The notes under the pieces are model-generated. The model was given only the letters and a program-made list of their open reading frames with translations, did no database searches and was not told the DNA's origin. The translations under genes and the position numbers were made by a program. Below, piece by piece: positions 49,762-59,480 of a stretch of DNA of 64,000 bases (positions are counted from its first letter, which is position 1; each line of letters opens with the position of its first letter). This DNA comes from Burkholderiaceae bacterium (GTDB taxonomy: Bacteria > Pseudomonadota > Gammaproteobacteria > Burkholderiales > Burkholderiaceae_B), in the NCBI GenBank assembly GCA_030728985.1, contig JANQYI010000008.1:1-64000 (forward strand). Direction: 5' to 3'.

Positions 49762-50918
49762 CGCCCCGACTCTATGACCCGCACCTTGGCCCCTTCGCGC
49801 AAGCGGTCAGTACCCTCCAGCACGACACGCTCGCCCTCTTTAATGCCTTCAAGAATGACTAAGGACTCCGCGGTACGGTCACCGACTTTCACCAACCGTA
49901 CGGTAGCCGTCCCCTCGGGTCCGACTACATAGACAAAGGCACCACGATTACCTTGCTGTATCCCGCCAGCGGGAATCGTCAAGGCGCCCTTGATTGTTCG
50001 GACCTTCATCCGGACATTGACGAATTGATTGGGAAACAAAGCGTCATCGTCATTTTTAAACTCGGCTTTTAATTTGACAGTTCCTGTCGTGATATCAATC
50101 TGGTTGTCAATGGACATCAGCGTACCTTGCGCTAACCGCACGGCATCCGCGCGATCATAGGCATCGACGTCTAGTTTTTCGCCTGCACGCATCGGCTGAC
50201 GCACCGCCGGCAAATCATTTTCAGGCAGCGTAAACACCACAGAGATAGGCTGAGTCTCGGTAATCACGACCAGCCCCAAAGGATCATTCGCATTGACGAG
50301 ATTACCCGCATCCACGCGCCTCAAGCCAAGCTTGCCAGAAATGGGTGCAGTGATACGCGTATAACTCAACTGCAGACGTGCGTTGTCAACGGTCGCTTGA
50401 TCGCTTTTAATCTGCCCTTCAAACTTTTTGACCAGTGCTGCTTGCGTGTCCAAAAGCTGAGGTGCGATGGAGTCTTGTTTACGAAGCGTCTGATAGCGCT
50501 GCAAATCGCGTTTTGCATTTTCATACTGAGACACATTTTGTTGTTGCGTTCCTAGTGCCTGGTTGAGTGCGACCTCGTAAGGACGGGGATCGATCAACGC
50601 CAACAAGGCGCCCTCTTTGACCTGCTCGCCCTCTTTGAACAAAATTTCAAGCAACTCACCCTGCACGCGACTGCGGACAACGACCGTATTTAAGGCAGTG
50701 ACTGTCCCTAGACCTCTTAAATAGATGTCCAGATCCTGCAACCGCGCCACGTCGACACGAACAGGAGTGCTGGGATTCATGCCTGGGGGTGGTCCTTTTG
50801 GCGCCGGCTTTTGCTTGTCACCCAGCTGCCACCAACCAAGCCCTGCCAAAATCAAGGCAATCATCAACCATATCAAGGGCGAACGAAACGTCGACCTTGC
50901 TTCTTTACGTTCAGACAT
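49758..50918 (-). CDS. RND efflux periplasmic adaptor (MdtA/MuxA-like)
   Basis: A 386-residue membrane-fusion protein. The start [29 protein letters not shown] gives a short cytoplasmic tail and one membrane anchor. [31 protein letters not shown] is the lipoyl half-motif, and the alpha-hairpin and [25 protein letters not shown] follow. The ATG at 50918 was preferred over an in-frame start further upstream that overlaps zapD. It leads the four-gene efflux operon; no dedicated regulator is adjacent. Confidence 0.93.
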   Translation of the reverse strand: MSERKEARSTFRSPLIWLMIALILAGLGWWQLGDKQKPAPKGPPPGMNPSTPVRVDVARLQDLDIYLRGLGTVTALNTVVVRSRVQGELLEILFKEGEQVKEGALLALIDPRPYEVALNQALGTQQQNVSQYENAKRDLQRYQTLRKQDSIAPQLLDTQAALVKKFEGQIKSDQATVDNARLQLSYTRITAPISGKLGLRRVDAGNLVNANDPLGLVVITETQPISVVFTLPENDLPAVRQPMRAGEKLDVDAYDRADAVRLAQGTLMSIDNQIDITTGTVKLKAEFKNDDDALFPNQFVNVRMKVRTIKGALTIPAGGIQQGNRGAFVYVVGPEGTATVRLVKVGDRTAESLVILEGIKEGERVVLEGTDRLREGAKVRVIESGR

Positions 50919-50935
50919 ATGAATTCCAGCAGGCC

Positions 50936-51688
50936 CTAAAGGGCACAAAGTGTCATTTTGAAGGCAACGTCATGATGAGCGGCCTGAGGTCGTTGCTCGC
51001 CATCCTGAAAGGAATAACGAATCCAGACCATGTATTTATTGGCGCTGATTTCAGGAAACACGCCCGCAGACTCATCCACCCAAACGCGCAACAACTGATA
51101 GGTTTTACCTGCAAGCATTTGCTGATATGCACCTTGTGGTGCGATCGCCTCTGTTGCCTGACCGGTCTCGCGTAATAAGCGCATCACCATACTGATCCCT
51201 GCTTGCAAAGGCATCAGAGAGGCCATCCAGCGTTGCAAATCAGCGCAACGCTGAGCTTCTGTTCGGTATTGCCACGCATGAAAAGAGGGCATGTCGACTT
51301 GGGTACCACCGCCGGGTACGGCCAAGCGTCCTCGCAAACTACTGAGCCACTCATTGGCCCTGAGTTCCTGTCCTGTTTTACCTGCTGCGTTGAGGGTGGT
51401 AATGACCCGCTCAATTTCTACGAGCATTTCCGCCAATGTTTTGGGCTCAACGCCGGGATGATCTTGTAATGACTGCAATACGCCGCGCTGTCGCTCTAAA
51501 TCTTGGAGGACAGTCCCTTTCATATCGGTACGTTCGGTCGCATCCAGCAAGTCAAACAAGGCCCCAAGCGCGACCTGATGGTGCCTCGCATCGCCAGGCT
51601 TGGCAAAGAACATCATTCGATCAAGCAGCGACTCCAGGCGCATTAGCGCACGGACTCGCTCATTAAATGGGTATTCAAAAAGAATCAC
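50936..51688 (-). CDS. zapD: Cell division protein ZapD
   Basis: ZapD (DUF1342) cross-links FtsZ filaments at the Z ring. The 250-residue product begins at GTG with the family start MILFEYPFNERVRALMRLESL and contains VFPEISANKYMVWIRYSFQ and QTDVAFKMTLCAL-type C-terminal strands. It lies 50 bp after coaE, and pilD-coaE-zapD is the conserved order in betaproteobacteria, where yacG often follows. Here the efflux operon starts instead, 17 bp downstream, so yacG is not at this place. Confidence 0.95.
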   Translation of the reverse strand: MILFEYPFNERVRALMRLESLLDRMMFFAKPGDARHHQVALGALFDLLDATERTDMKGTVLQDLERQRGVLQSLQDHPGVEPKTLAEMLVEIERVITTLNAAGKTGQELRANEWLSSLRGRLAVPGGGTQVDMPSFHAWQYRTEAQRCADLQRWMASLMPLQAGISMVMRLLRETGQATEAIAPQGAYQQMLAGKTYQLLRVWVDESAGVFPEISANKYMVWIRYSFQDGEQRPQAAHHDVAFKMTLCAL

Positions 51689-51738
51689 GGGTTCTTATCA
51701 TCCACGCCGATGCGGCATTTGCAGTAGATTTAACGCTT

Positions 51739-52347
51739 TTAGCCTGATTTCGCTAGGTTACACCACGCTTTATGCAAGACCAATACTTGTTTTTCAAGAT
51801 CAGCCAGGGATGTCGTTACCGAATTGGTAATTATATCGTCAGCGGCCGCCAGCCTCTCGGATCGCGACACCTGTGCCGCCATGATGCGACGGATCGTTTC
51901 GATGGGTAGTGCACTTCGCGCTTGAACGCGAGCGATCTGAGCATCCTCCTCGCAATCCACCACACAAAGTCGGTCTATCCTGTCGCGCCAGCGTCCGGAC
52001 TCAAGCAATAACGGTACGACAAAAACGGCATACGCCCCGGTGGCCTGATGGGCTTGCTTTTTAACCTCCTCGGCGATGAGAGGATGCAAAATCCCCTCAA
52101 GTTCGACGCGCCGCCGTGGCTCCGCGAACACGAGCTCTCGCATTCTGGCGCGATCAAGGGCACCGCTCGCATCGATCAGTCCCGCCCCAAAAGCAGACCG
52201 GATAGCCTCAATCGCAGCCCCTCCCGGAGCCGTCAACTGGTGCGCGATTAGATCCGTATCAATCACCGACGCCCCCCAACTTGCCAAAAGGTTGGCGACA
52301 TGGGTTTTGCCTGAACCAATTCCACCGGTCAGACCTAACTTAAACAT
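51739..52347 (-). CDS. coaE: Dephospho-CoA kinase
   Basis: CoaE phosphorylates dephospho-CoA in the last step of coenzyme A synthesis. The 202-residue protein has the P-loop LTGGIGSGKTHVANLLASWG and ASVIDTDLIAHQLT with the catalytic Asp, then VPLLLESGRW. The ATG at 52347 follows GGGGAAACAGG; a longer upstream frame is not needed. It stands 22 bp after the pilD-like gene. panC, also in this window, belongs to the same pathway but is separately transcribed. Confidence 0.95.
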   Translation of the reverse strand: MFKLGLTGGIGSGKTHVANLLASWGASVIDTDLIAHQLTAPGGAAIEAIRSAFGAGLIDASGALDRARMRELVFAEPRRRVELEGILHPLIAEEVKKQAHQATGAYAVFVVPLLLESGRWRDRIDRLCVVDCEEDAQIARVQARSALPIETIRRIMAAQVSRSERLAAADDIITNSVTTSLADLEKQVLVLHKAWCNLAKSG

Positions 52348-52369
52348 CCTGTTTCCCCTGAGAATTCGG

Positions 52370-53059
52370 TCACAATGCGTCAACAAACAACATCAGAATA
52401 CCTCCAAGTGCTAAACCAGGTCCAAATGGCATCGGCTCTCGGAGCCGTCGACCGCCAAACCGTGTCGCTAATGCAATCAAGACAATGCTTGCGAGGGATG
52501 CCAATAGCCATACGAAAGGTAGGCTCCAACAACCCAACCAAGCACCAATCGCAGCCGAACATTTGAAATCGCCATGGCCCATGAGCACTTTACCCAACCA
52601 TTTGCCAAAAACACATGCCGGGAGCCAGAGCGCAATATAGCCCGCCGCCGCCCCCCAAACAGCATGAACCAGCGAATCGGCGCCCGACAAGCCCATCGCA
52701 TGCCACAACAACCCTGTCCATAAAAGAGGCAGAGTCAAGATATCTGGCAACAAGTGCGTCCGGGCATCGATGCGGGCGAGCAGTAAAAGTGCCGCGCAAT
52801 AACCAAACGCTGCGACCGCCTCTTTCTCACCCCCCCATATCGAGGCGGCGAGAACGGCACTCAGACACAACAACACAACAAATGCCGCATCCTGCCATTG
52901 GAGCGCCCGGATGGCGGGATCAGTCCGGGTCAATCGCCGGGGTTCATACTCTTGCGCCAAGATATGCTGAGGAATTTTCCACGAGAGCCAAAGCAAGGGG
53001 ACGGATATCGCTACGCCCACCATGCCAGCTACCAAAACGACCCCTAACTGCTCACTCAC
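52370..53059 (-). CDS. pilD: Shortened prepilin peptidase (A24 family)
   Basis: A 229-residue membrane protein with the aspartyl protease residues of type IV prepilin peptidases: the Asp in RIDARTHLLPDILTLPLLWTG (about residue 98) and the GHGDFK motif (about 161-166). The N-terminal methyltransferase region of typical PilD, with GSFLNVVIHRLP and two Cys pairs, is missing: only a short hydrophobic segment and IPQHILAQEYEP remain. GTG at 53059 is chosen because AAAGGAAA lies 6 bp upstream. Pilin genes pilB/pilC are not adjacent. It probably cleaves prepilins but may not N-methylate them. Confidence 0.85.
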   Translation of the reverse strand: MSEQLGVVLVAGMVGVAISVPLLWLSWKIPQHILAQEYEPRRLTRTDPAIRALQWQDAAFVVLLCLSAVLAASIWGGEKEAVAAFGYCAALLLLARIDARTHLLPDILTLPLLWTGLLWHAMGLSGADSLVHAVWGAAAGYIALWLPACVFGKWLGKVLMGHGDFKCSAAIGAWLGCWSLPFVWLLASLASIVLIALATRFGGRRLREPMPFGPGLALGGILMLFVDAL

Positions 53060-53158
53060 TTTAATATTTCCTTTAGATGAGACGTGCAGCGTCGATGCCA
53101 AGTGCGTAAAATGCAGACATCTTCTTTGCTCCGTTTGTATTTAATTGGGAATGCCATC

Positions 53159-53875
53159 ATGTCAGGACACACCGCAGGGCACTCAACTCTCCGCACAGCC
53201 CTTTGCCGCTCTCTCGCCCTTTGCTTACCCGTCCTCGTTGTCGGTTGCACCCAGATGCAACAGCAGATGCAGCAACCCGGCTACTACAACCCGCCTGCGG
53301 CCAGCTCGGCCACGGATGCCATTGAGCATGCCGAGTCTCCCACAGGCAGCCAGACGATACGCGCCCCAAGTCAGATTCAAATCGGCTTCAAAGGTCGTGC
53401 CTCGGACGCTGCGCCCGTGCCAGGACAAACGGGTGCGAGTTCCAGCCAGGGTGCCACTGCTGTCGCGGAAACCCGCTCACTCCAGGCTTCTCTCTTTCCC
53501 GAGCCCCTAACATTTGCAGGCACCTTGCCCTGCTTTCACCCCGAGATGAAATGCTCTGCGCAACGCATCACGCTGACCATTGCACCCAATGGACGTTGGC
53601 GCGCCAGAGCGGCCTATCTGGAGCAGGCAAACACCAGCGGCACGCCCCTCGCCGATCAAGGCTGTTGGCGTGTCTTTCCACAAACCGTTCCTAGAGTGAT
53701 TTTGCTCAATCCCGCGGGCAACGTGCGTGCCGAGCTTGCACTGACCTCGTCGAATGTGTTGCGCTTGGTATCGATCAACGGCGACTCAACCAACCTGACC
53801 TACACACTGACAAGACAACCTGACCTCGATCCGATTGATGAGCTCAGCAAAAATGCGGCGCCTAACTGCCCTTAA
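53159..53875 (+). CDS. NlpE-like lipoprotein
   Basis: A 238-residue lipoprotein. The signal peptide ends in the lipobox LVVGC (Cys30). A long Gln/Ala/Ser-rich linker is followed by a small beta domain resembling the NlpE N-terminal domain: TFAGTLPCFHPEMKCSAQRITLTI, then RARAAYLEQ and DQGCWRVFP. NlpE links surface and copper stress to the Cpx system in E. coli; the role here is unknown. The ATG at 53159 is selected because it gives a normal lipoprotein signal. It is divergent from pilD and converges on the LuxR gene with a 26-bp gap. Confidence 0.8.
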   Translation: MSGHTAGHSTLRTALCRSLALCLPVLVVGCTQMQQQMQQPGYYNPPAASSATDAIEHAESPTGSQTIRAPSQIQIGFKGRASDAAPVPGQTGASSSQGATAVAETRSLQASLFPEPLTFAGTLPCFHPEMKCSAQRITLTIAPNGRWRARAAYLEQANTSGTPLADQGCWRVFPQTVPRVILLNPAGNVRAELALTSSNVLRLVSINGDSTNLTYTLTRQPDLDPIDELSKNAAPNCP

Positions 53876-53901
53876 CGTTACCGCCTGAAAGCCTGCAGGT
53901 C

Positions 53902-54129
53902 TCAAGACTCGGGATTCGTGCAGACCTTGCGCGCAAGTTGCACCGCATTGCGCACACCCATTTTGTAAAAAATGCGTGCGCGATGCGCTTCGACAGTTCG
54001 CATCGAAATGCCCAACTCAATGGCGATGTATTTATTTGATTTACCCTCCGCGACCGGGTGAATCACATCGCGCTCTCGCGCAGTCAGTGCTCGCCAACCC
54101 GCACCACGGTTATCCTCAGGATGTTTCAT
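53902..54129 (-). CDS. LuxR-type HTH-only DNA-binding protein
   Basis: A 75-residue protein consisting only of a LuxR/FixJ-type helix-turn-helix: ALTARERDVIHPVAEGKSNKYIAIELGIS then MRTVEAHRARIFYKMGVRNAVQLA. There is no receiver or ligand domain, and no such domain is visible upstream in any frame. It may be a free-standing repressor or activator of the GerE type, or the remnant of a truncated two-component response regulator. A perfect 16-bp palindrome lies 57-72 bp upstream. The target is unknown. Confidence 0.85.
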   Translation of the reverse strand: MKHPEDNRGAGWRALTARERDVIHPVAEGKSNKYIAIELGISMRTVEAHRARIFYKMGVRNAVQLARKVCTNPES

Positions 54130-54185
54130 CTAGCCTCCGTATCAACACGAGGCTTAGTCTGGCAGAAGCGCCAAGCGAAGGTAAG

Positions 54186-54201
54186 CTGTCAGATCTGACA
54201 G
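54186..54201. promoter_or_regulatory. Perfect 16-bp palindrome upstream of the LuxR-type gene
   Basis: CTGTCAGATCTGACAG is exactly self-complementary. It sits in the 135-bp gap between the LuxR-type gene start and the panC stop. It could be an operator, possibly for autoregulation, or a hairpin in the leader. No further symmetric copy was noticed in the window. Confidence 0.6.
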
Positions 54202-54264
54202 GCGGATTTACCCTAGGTACCTATTGACACAAGCGCAAGCCTTAAAAACTATATCCGTCTTGGT

Positions 54265-55137
<873 letters not shown>

Positions 55138-56016
55138 TCAAACCGCTGCGCTGGTATAGGCCAGACGCACATAAATTGGCGCATATGGCTCAGCCTGCGT
55201 GATTTCGAGCAACGACTCGCGAGAGAGTTCGAGCAAGGCGAGAAAGTGAACGACGACGACCGCGATAGCCGCCCCCTCTGAAATGCGTTCCATGAAGAGA
55301 TCGCCAAATTCGATGAAACGCACATCGGACAAGCGCCTCAAAATATGCGTCATGTGATCACGGACCGATAATTGCTCGCGGGTGATGTGGTGATGGGCAT
55401 TCAGTTTGGCGCGCTTGAGAATATCGATCCAGGCCTGACGCAGATCATCGACGCTCACTTCGGGTAAGGCACGCTCTACACGCAGATCCGCGAAAGCCTG
55501 AGCGCGCTGAAAATCGCGCCCTAATTGTGGCAAAGCATCCAACCGCTGCGCTGCGAGTTTCATTTTCTCGTACTCGAGCAAGCGCCTGACTAATTCTGCG
55601 CGCGGATCCTCGGGCTCTTCGCCAGAGTCTGATTTCTTGACTGGCAACAGCATGCGCGCTTTGATCTCGATGAGCATCGCAGCCATCAAGAGGTACTCTG
55701 CGGCAAGCTCGAGATTATGCATGCGTATCTGATCGACATAAGACAAATATTGTCGCGTCACTTCGGCCATCGGAATGTCCAGAACATTGAAGTTCTGCTT
55801 GCGAATCAGATAAAGCAATAAATCAAGTGGCCCCTGGAACGTTTCCAGAAAAACCTCAAGCGCATCTGGCGGGATATATAAATCATTGGGCAACGAGAAC
55901 AAAGGCTCGCCATACAGCCGTGCAAGGGCAACCGCATCGATGACATCCGGTGTGGTGTCGATCGAGGGGTCCACAAGCGCACTCAGGCTATCGCCTGAAA
56001 CTTGGTTCGTCACCAT
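55138..56016 (-). CDS. scpA: Segregation and condensation protein A
   Basis: ScpA is the kleisin subunit of the bacterial Smc-ScpAB condensin and binds Smc heads. The 292-residue protein contains FQGPLDLLLYLIRKQNFNVLDIPMAEVTRQYLSY, the characteristic N-terminal kleisin region (quoted in part), followed by AAEYLLMAAMLIEIKARMLLP and a C-terminal winged-helix part ending in VHFLALLELSRESLLEI-type sequence. It is 6 bp downstream of the DUF3460 gene, the conserved betaproteobacterial order. scpB is not in the window. Confidence 0.94.
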   Translation of the reverse strand: MVTNQVSGDSLSALVDPSIDTTPDVIDAVALARLYGEPLFSLPNDLYIPPDALEVFLETFQGPLDLLLYLIRKQNFNVLDIPMAEVTRQYLSYVDQIRMHNLELAAEYLLMAAMLIEIKARMLLPVKKSDSGEEPEDPRAELVRRLLEYEKMKLAAQRLDALPQLGRDFQRAQAFADLRVERALPEVSVDDLRQAWIDILKRAKLNAHHHITREQLSVRDHMTHILRRLSDVRFIEFGDLFMERISEGAAIAVVVVHFLALLELSRESLLEITQAEPYAPIYVRLAYTSAAV

Positions 56017-56022
56017 CGAGCT

Positions 56023-56211
56023 CTAATCGTTCTGATAAACGTAAGGGTTTTGACGCACACGGGCCTGCTTGAAGGCTTCGGTCAACTCGGGATCCTGCGG
56101 ACGGTCCCAGAGACGGGCGCGACCATCGCGCTGCCGTTGCTCGACATCAGGATGCTCCGATTTATATTTCTGGAGGAACTGAGTGATTTCTGAGGTGTAT
56201 TGGTCTGCCAT
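56023..56211 (-). CDS. DUF3460 family protein
   Basis: A 62-residue protein, conserved in Burkholderiales, with YTSEITQFLQKYKSEHP and LWDRPQDPELTEAFKQARVRQNPYVYQ. Function is unknown. The positively charged, helical sequence has no signal peptide or membrane segment. It precedes scpA by 6 bp, which suggests co-transcription with chromosome segregation genes, and this conserved link is the only clue to its role. Confidence 0.88.
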   Translation of the reverse strand: MADQYTSEITQFLQKYKSEHPDVEQRQRDGRARLWDRPQDPELTEAFKQARVRQNPYVYQND

Positions 56212-56262
56212 AACTCGTCAACAAAAGGTTAGACTGCTCGCTAGTGTACTGTAGAGCTGCCC

Positions 56263-57675
56263 ATGTCTAGCCCCCCCCACGAAGCATCCACCCCTGCCGA
56301 GCGCATCTTGCCCTTTATTGTCGGCTGCGCGCTCCTGATGCAAATGCTGGACTCAACGGTGGTGATCACCGCCTTACCGGCGATGGCGCGCGATCTGGAC
56401 TCCGATCCGATCAGCATGAACATCACCATCACGTCTTATTTGATCGCGGTGGCGATGTTTGTACCTGTGAGTGGCTGGGCCGCGGACCGCTTTGGTGCGC
56501 GTAGGGTGTTTATCGCCGCGATCGCTCTCTTTACCCTAAGCTCGCTGACCTGCGCGCTGTCAAACTCTCTCACGCAGCTTGTGATGTCTCGCGTCGTACA
56601 AGGGCTGGGAGGAGCCATGATGGTGCCCGTGGGGCGGATCATTTTGCTGAGAACCATACCAAAACATAACCTATTGAAAGCAATGGCTTTTTTATCAATG
56701 CCGGCGCTCATTGGTCCCATGGCTGGCCCGCCCTTGGGAGGTCTGTTGGTCACCTATGCCTCCTGGCATTGGATTTTTCTGATCAATATCCCGATTGGCA
56801 TACTTGGCATTTGGCTGATCAATCGCTACGTTAAAGAGCTCCCAGCAGACACCACACCTCCCCGTCTCGATGTGATTGGTTTTTTACTCAGCGCGATTTG
56901 CATGGCAGCTTTAGTCAGCGGTTTTGAATCCCTCGGCCAAGGTGGCCCCTCCGCTTGGGTGTCGTTGCTGATCCTTGGGACAGGTCTGATCACCGGCTTT
57001 TTATATGTGCTCCATGCCCGCCGGCATCCCAACCCGATTATTGACTTGAAACTGCTGCGTATCCCGACTTTTCGGGCGGCGGTCCTTGCTGGAAATCTAT
57101 GCCGTTTTGCGGTGGGTGCGACCCCTTATTTGCTCGCCCTTTTGCTCCAAATCGGCTTTGGCATGAGCGCGCTCGCGGCTGGGCTCATTACCTTTGTGGG
57201 AGCGGTTGGCTCACTGTTGATGAAAATAGCGGCGCCGCGCATCCTCAATCGCTGGGGCTATCGGCATGTGCTGACCATCAACGCTGTGCTGACAGGCGCG
57301 AGCTTAGCCGCCTGCGCGAGTTTCACACCTGACATGCCCGGCATCATCATGCTAGGCATTTTGTTGGTAGGCGGGTTTTTTCGATCACTCCAGTTCACTG
57401 CAGTCAATACGCTCGCCTACGCCGACATTGCCCATACCGGCATGAGCCGAGCCAGCAGTTTCGCCTCCATGGCCCAGCAACTAGGCGTGAGTTTAGGGGT
57501 GGGGGTTGCCGCCGAATCCCTCAGCCTCAGCATGGCCTGGCGAGGCAGCGACACGCTGATCGCTAGCGACGTGATGGTCGGTTTTATTGTGATCGGGACG
57601 ATGTGCGGCCTCGCCAGTCTTGCTTTTTGGCGTCTTGCGCCCGATGCTGGCGAGTCGCTGCGTCAACGACAATAA
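56263..57675 (+). CDS. MFS exporter, DHA2 (EmrB/HsrA-like) family
   Basis: A 470-residue major facilitator with about 14 predicted helices. MLDSTVVITALPAMARDL gives the family C motif start, GWAADRFGARRVF motif A, and SRVVQGLGGAMMVPVGRIIL motif B. HWIFLINIPIGILGIWL is characteristic of DHA2. It resembles HsrA more than EmrB in length. Substrates of DHA2 proteins include antiseptics and uncouplers; none can be assigned. It converges on the TRAP permease gene with a 5-bp gap. Confidence 0.93.
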   Translation: MSSPPHEASTPAERILPFIVGCALLMQMLDSTVVITALPAMARDLDSDPISMNITITSYLIAVAMFVPVSGWAADRFGARRVFIAAIALFTLSSLTCALSNSLTQLVMSRVVQGLGGAMMVPVGRIILLRTIPKHNLLKAMAFLSMPALIGPMAGPPLGGLLVTYASWHWIFLINIPIGILGIWLINRYVKELPADTTPPRLDVIGFLLSAICMAALVSGFESLGQGGPSAWVSLLILGTGLITGFLYVLHARRHPNPIIDLKLLRIPTFRAAVLAGNLCRFAVGATPYLLALLLQIGFGMSALAAGLITFVGAVGSLLMKIAAPRILNRWGYRHVLTINAVLTGASLAACASFTPDMPGIIMLGILLVGGFFRSLQFTAVNTLAYADIAHTGMSRASSFASMAQQLGVSLGVGVAAESLSLSMAWRGSDTLIASDVMVGFIVIGTMCGLASLAFWRLAPDAGESLRQRQ

Positions 57676-57680
57676 AACTG

Positions 57681-59453
57681 TTACGGCATGGGGTAAAGCA
57701 AGATCACTAAGCCTGCTGAAATCATAGCGGTTCTTTTCACGAAAGGGCCTGGTGCGATCACTCCGTAACCGACGAGCGTGGTCGCAAGTCCAACCTTGAC
57801 CGTTGCCGCAAGAGCAATAAAAGGCGCGTCAGCCAATGATAAAAGTCCTGGGGTTGAAATCATGCCTAGGGGGATTAAATACAGTCCAAGCCCGAGTGCC
57901 ATTGCTTTCATGGCGACGTTGAGCCAATTTTCTTCGACCATGCCAGCGGCAATAAAGACGGCTCCACAAACCGGCGGCGTGATGGTGGATAGCAATGCAA
58001 ACCAAAAAACAAATAAGTGCGTCTGCAATAAACCAAGACCCAATTCGGTCAACGCAGGTCCCGCAACAGAGACACAAATCACGTAGGCCGCAGTCGTGGG
58101 TACCTCCATGCCTAACAAGAGACAGGTTAAAGCGGTCAACAGCACGGCAGGCCAAAGCAAACCACCTGAGCCAGAGAGAATCAGGGAGGTGATTTTGACT
58201 CCAAGCCCAGTCATGCCAAGCACGCCAACGATGAGTGACGCGCATAAGATGATTGAGGCAATCATGGCAATTTGTTTGCCAGAAGTTTCAGCAGCGTTAA
58301 TGACGCGGTGAAGCGTTTTTTGCACATCAAACTCAAAGCGCTCATCCGTCAGCAAGAGAACCGCTGCGACGACGATCGCCATGCATGCCGCGTACTGTGG
58401 CGTAAATTGAAGGCCAAACATGCCCCAAAGTAAGACAGCGAAAGGAATCGCGAAAAACCCCGTGGTAATCATTACGATGCGAAGTTTGGGTTGCTCATTG
58501 GCAGGCACACCGGGCAGGTCATAGCGAAGTGAAAACGCGTTGATGCCGATCCACACCGCGAAAAAATATAAAAAAGCGGCCGGTAATGCGGCCAGCATGA
58601 TGGCTTCGTAGGGCGTGCTAGTCAGTTCGACCATGACAAAAGCGCCCGCCCCCATGAGTGGTGGCATGATTTGCCCACCAGAGGACGCGACGGCTTCAAC
58701 TGCGCCAGCCAGAGCGCGCGGATAGCCCAGGCGTCGCATGGCGGGCAAAGTAATGGCGCCCGTGGAGGCAACATTGGCAGAAGCCGAGCCTGAAATTGAG
58801 CCAAATAACGCGGAAGATAACACTGAGACTTTAGCGGCTCCCCCATCGAGTCTCCCCGCTACCGCGGCTGCAATATTCATGAAACCTGCGCCCGCCTGAC
58901 CCGCATTGAGCACTGCGCCAAAGATGACAAAGATGGCAACGATCGTGACGGAGATCCCTGTCAGACTTCCCCATAAACCCCCTTCTGTAATGGTTAGTGT
59001 GCCAAGAAAGCTCTCTAACGGCATTCCGCTATGGCCAAATTCGCCTGGAATAAGATTGCCATACAGTCCGTACAACAGGGTGATGGCAGCAATCAAGGGA
59101 AGGGGCCAACCGACTGCGCGGCGTGCCATTTCCAATGCGACACAGAGCAAGGCCGCAGCCATGATTGTTTGAAGGCTCCCCTCCAGGATGCCGTATTGGT
59201 CGCCCAGCGCAGATTGGTGAAAGGCGACCCAGCCGCAGCCGACAAGGCCCACGAGACAGAAAAGCCAGGCGGTGATTCCGACTGGCTGACCTTTGGGGCT
59301 GAGAAGAAATATCCATGGCAGCGCAAAGGCCATGTGAAGGGGTCGACTGATTAAATTTGGGACGAGACCCGCGAAAATCAACCACAAATGAAAAGTGATG
59401 CTGGCGATGCCCAGCACCGGCCAGAAAATATCTCTAAAGCCGATGCGGGTCAT
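57681..59453 (-). CDS. TRAP transporter fused permease (4TM/12TM)
   Basis: A 590-residue integral membrane protein combining the small DctQ-like and large DctM-like subunits of a TRAP-TAXI transporter. Clear DctM elements are SGSASANVASTGAITLPAMRRLGYPRALAGAVEAVASSGGQIMPP (part quoted) and LLLGMEVPTTAAYVICV. Four helices at the N-terminus replace a separate DctQ. It follows the TAXI receptor gene by 27 bp. TRAP-TAXI systems import organic acids such as alpha-ketoglutarate or glutamate using a sodium or proton gradient; the substrate is not known here. Confidence 0.93.
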   Translation of the reverse strand: MTRIGFRDIFWPVLGIASITFHLWLIFAGLVPNLISRPLHMAFALPWIFLLSPKGQPVGITAWLFCLVGLVGCGWVAFHQSALGDQYGILEGSLQTIMAAALLCVALEMARRAVGWPLPLIAAITLLYGLYGNLIPGEFGHSGMPLESFLGTLTITEGGLWGSLTGISVTIVAIFVIFGAVLNAGQAGAGFMNIAAAVAGRLDGGAAKVSVLSSALFGSISGSASANVASTGAITLPAMRRLGYPRALAGAVEAVASSGGQIMPPLMGAGAFVMVELTSTPYEAIMLAALPAAFLYFFAVWIGINAFSLRYDLPGVPANEQPKLRIVMITTGFFAIPFAVLLWGMFGLQFTPQYAACMAIVVAAVLLLTDERFEFDVQKTLHRVINAAETSGKQIAMIASIILCASLIVGVLGMTGLGVKITSLILSGSGGLLWPAVLLTALTCLLLGMEVPTTAAYVICVSVAGPALTELGLGLLQTHLFVFWFALLSTITPPVCGAVFIAAGMVEENWLNVAMKAMALGLGLYLIPLGMISTPGLLSLADAPFIALAATVKVGLATTLVGYGVIAPGPFVKRTAMISAGLVILLYPMP

Positions 59454-59480
59454 GGTGATTCAATGTTAAGACAAAAGGAC

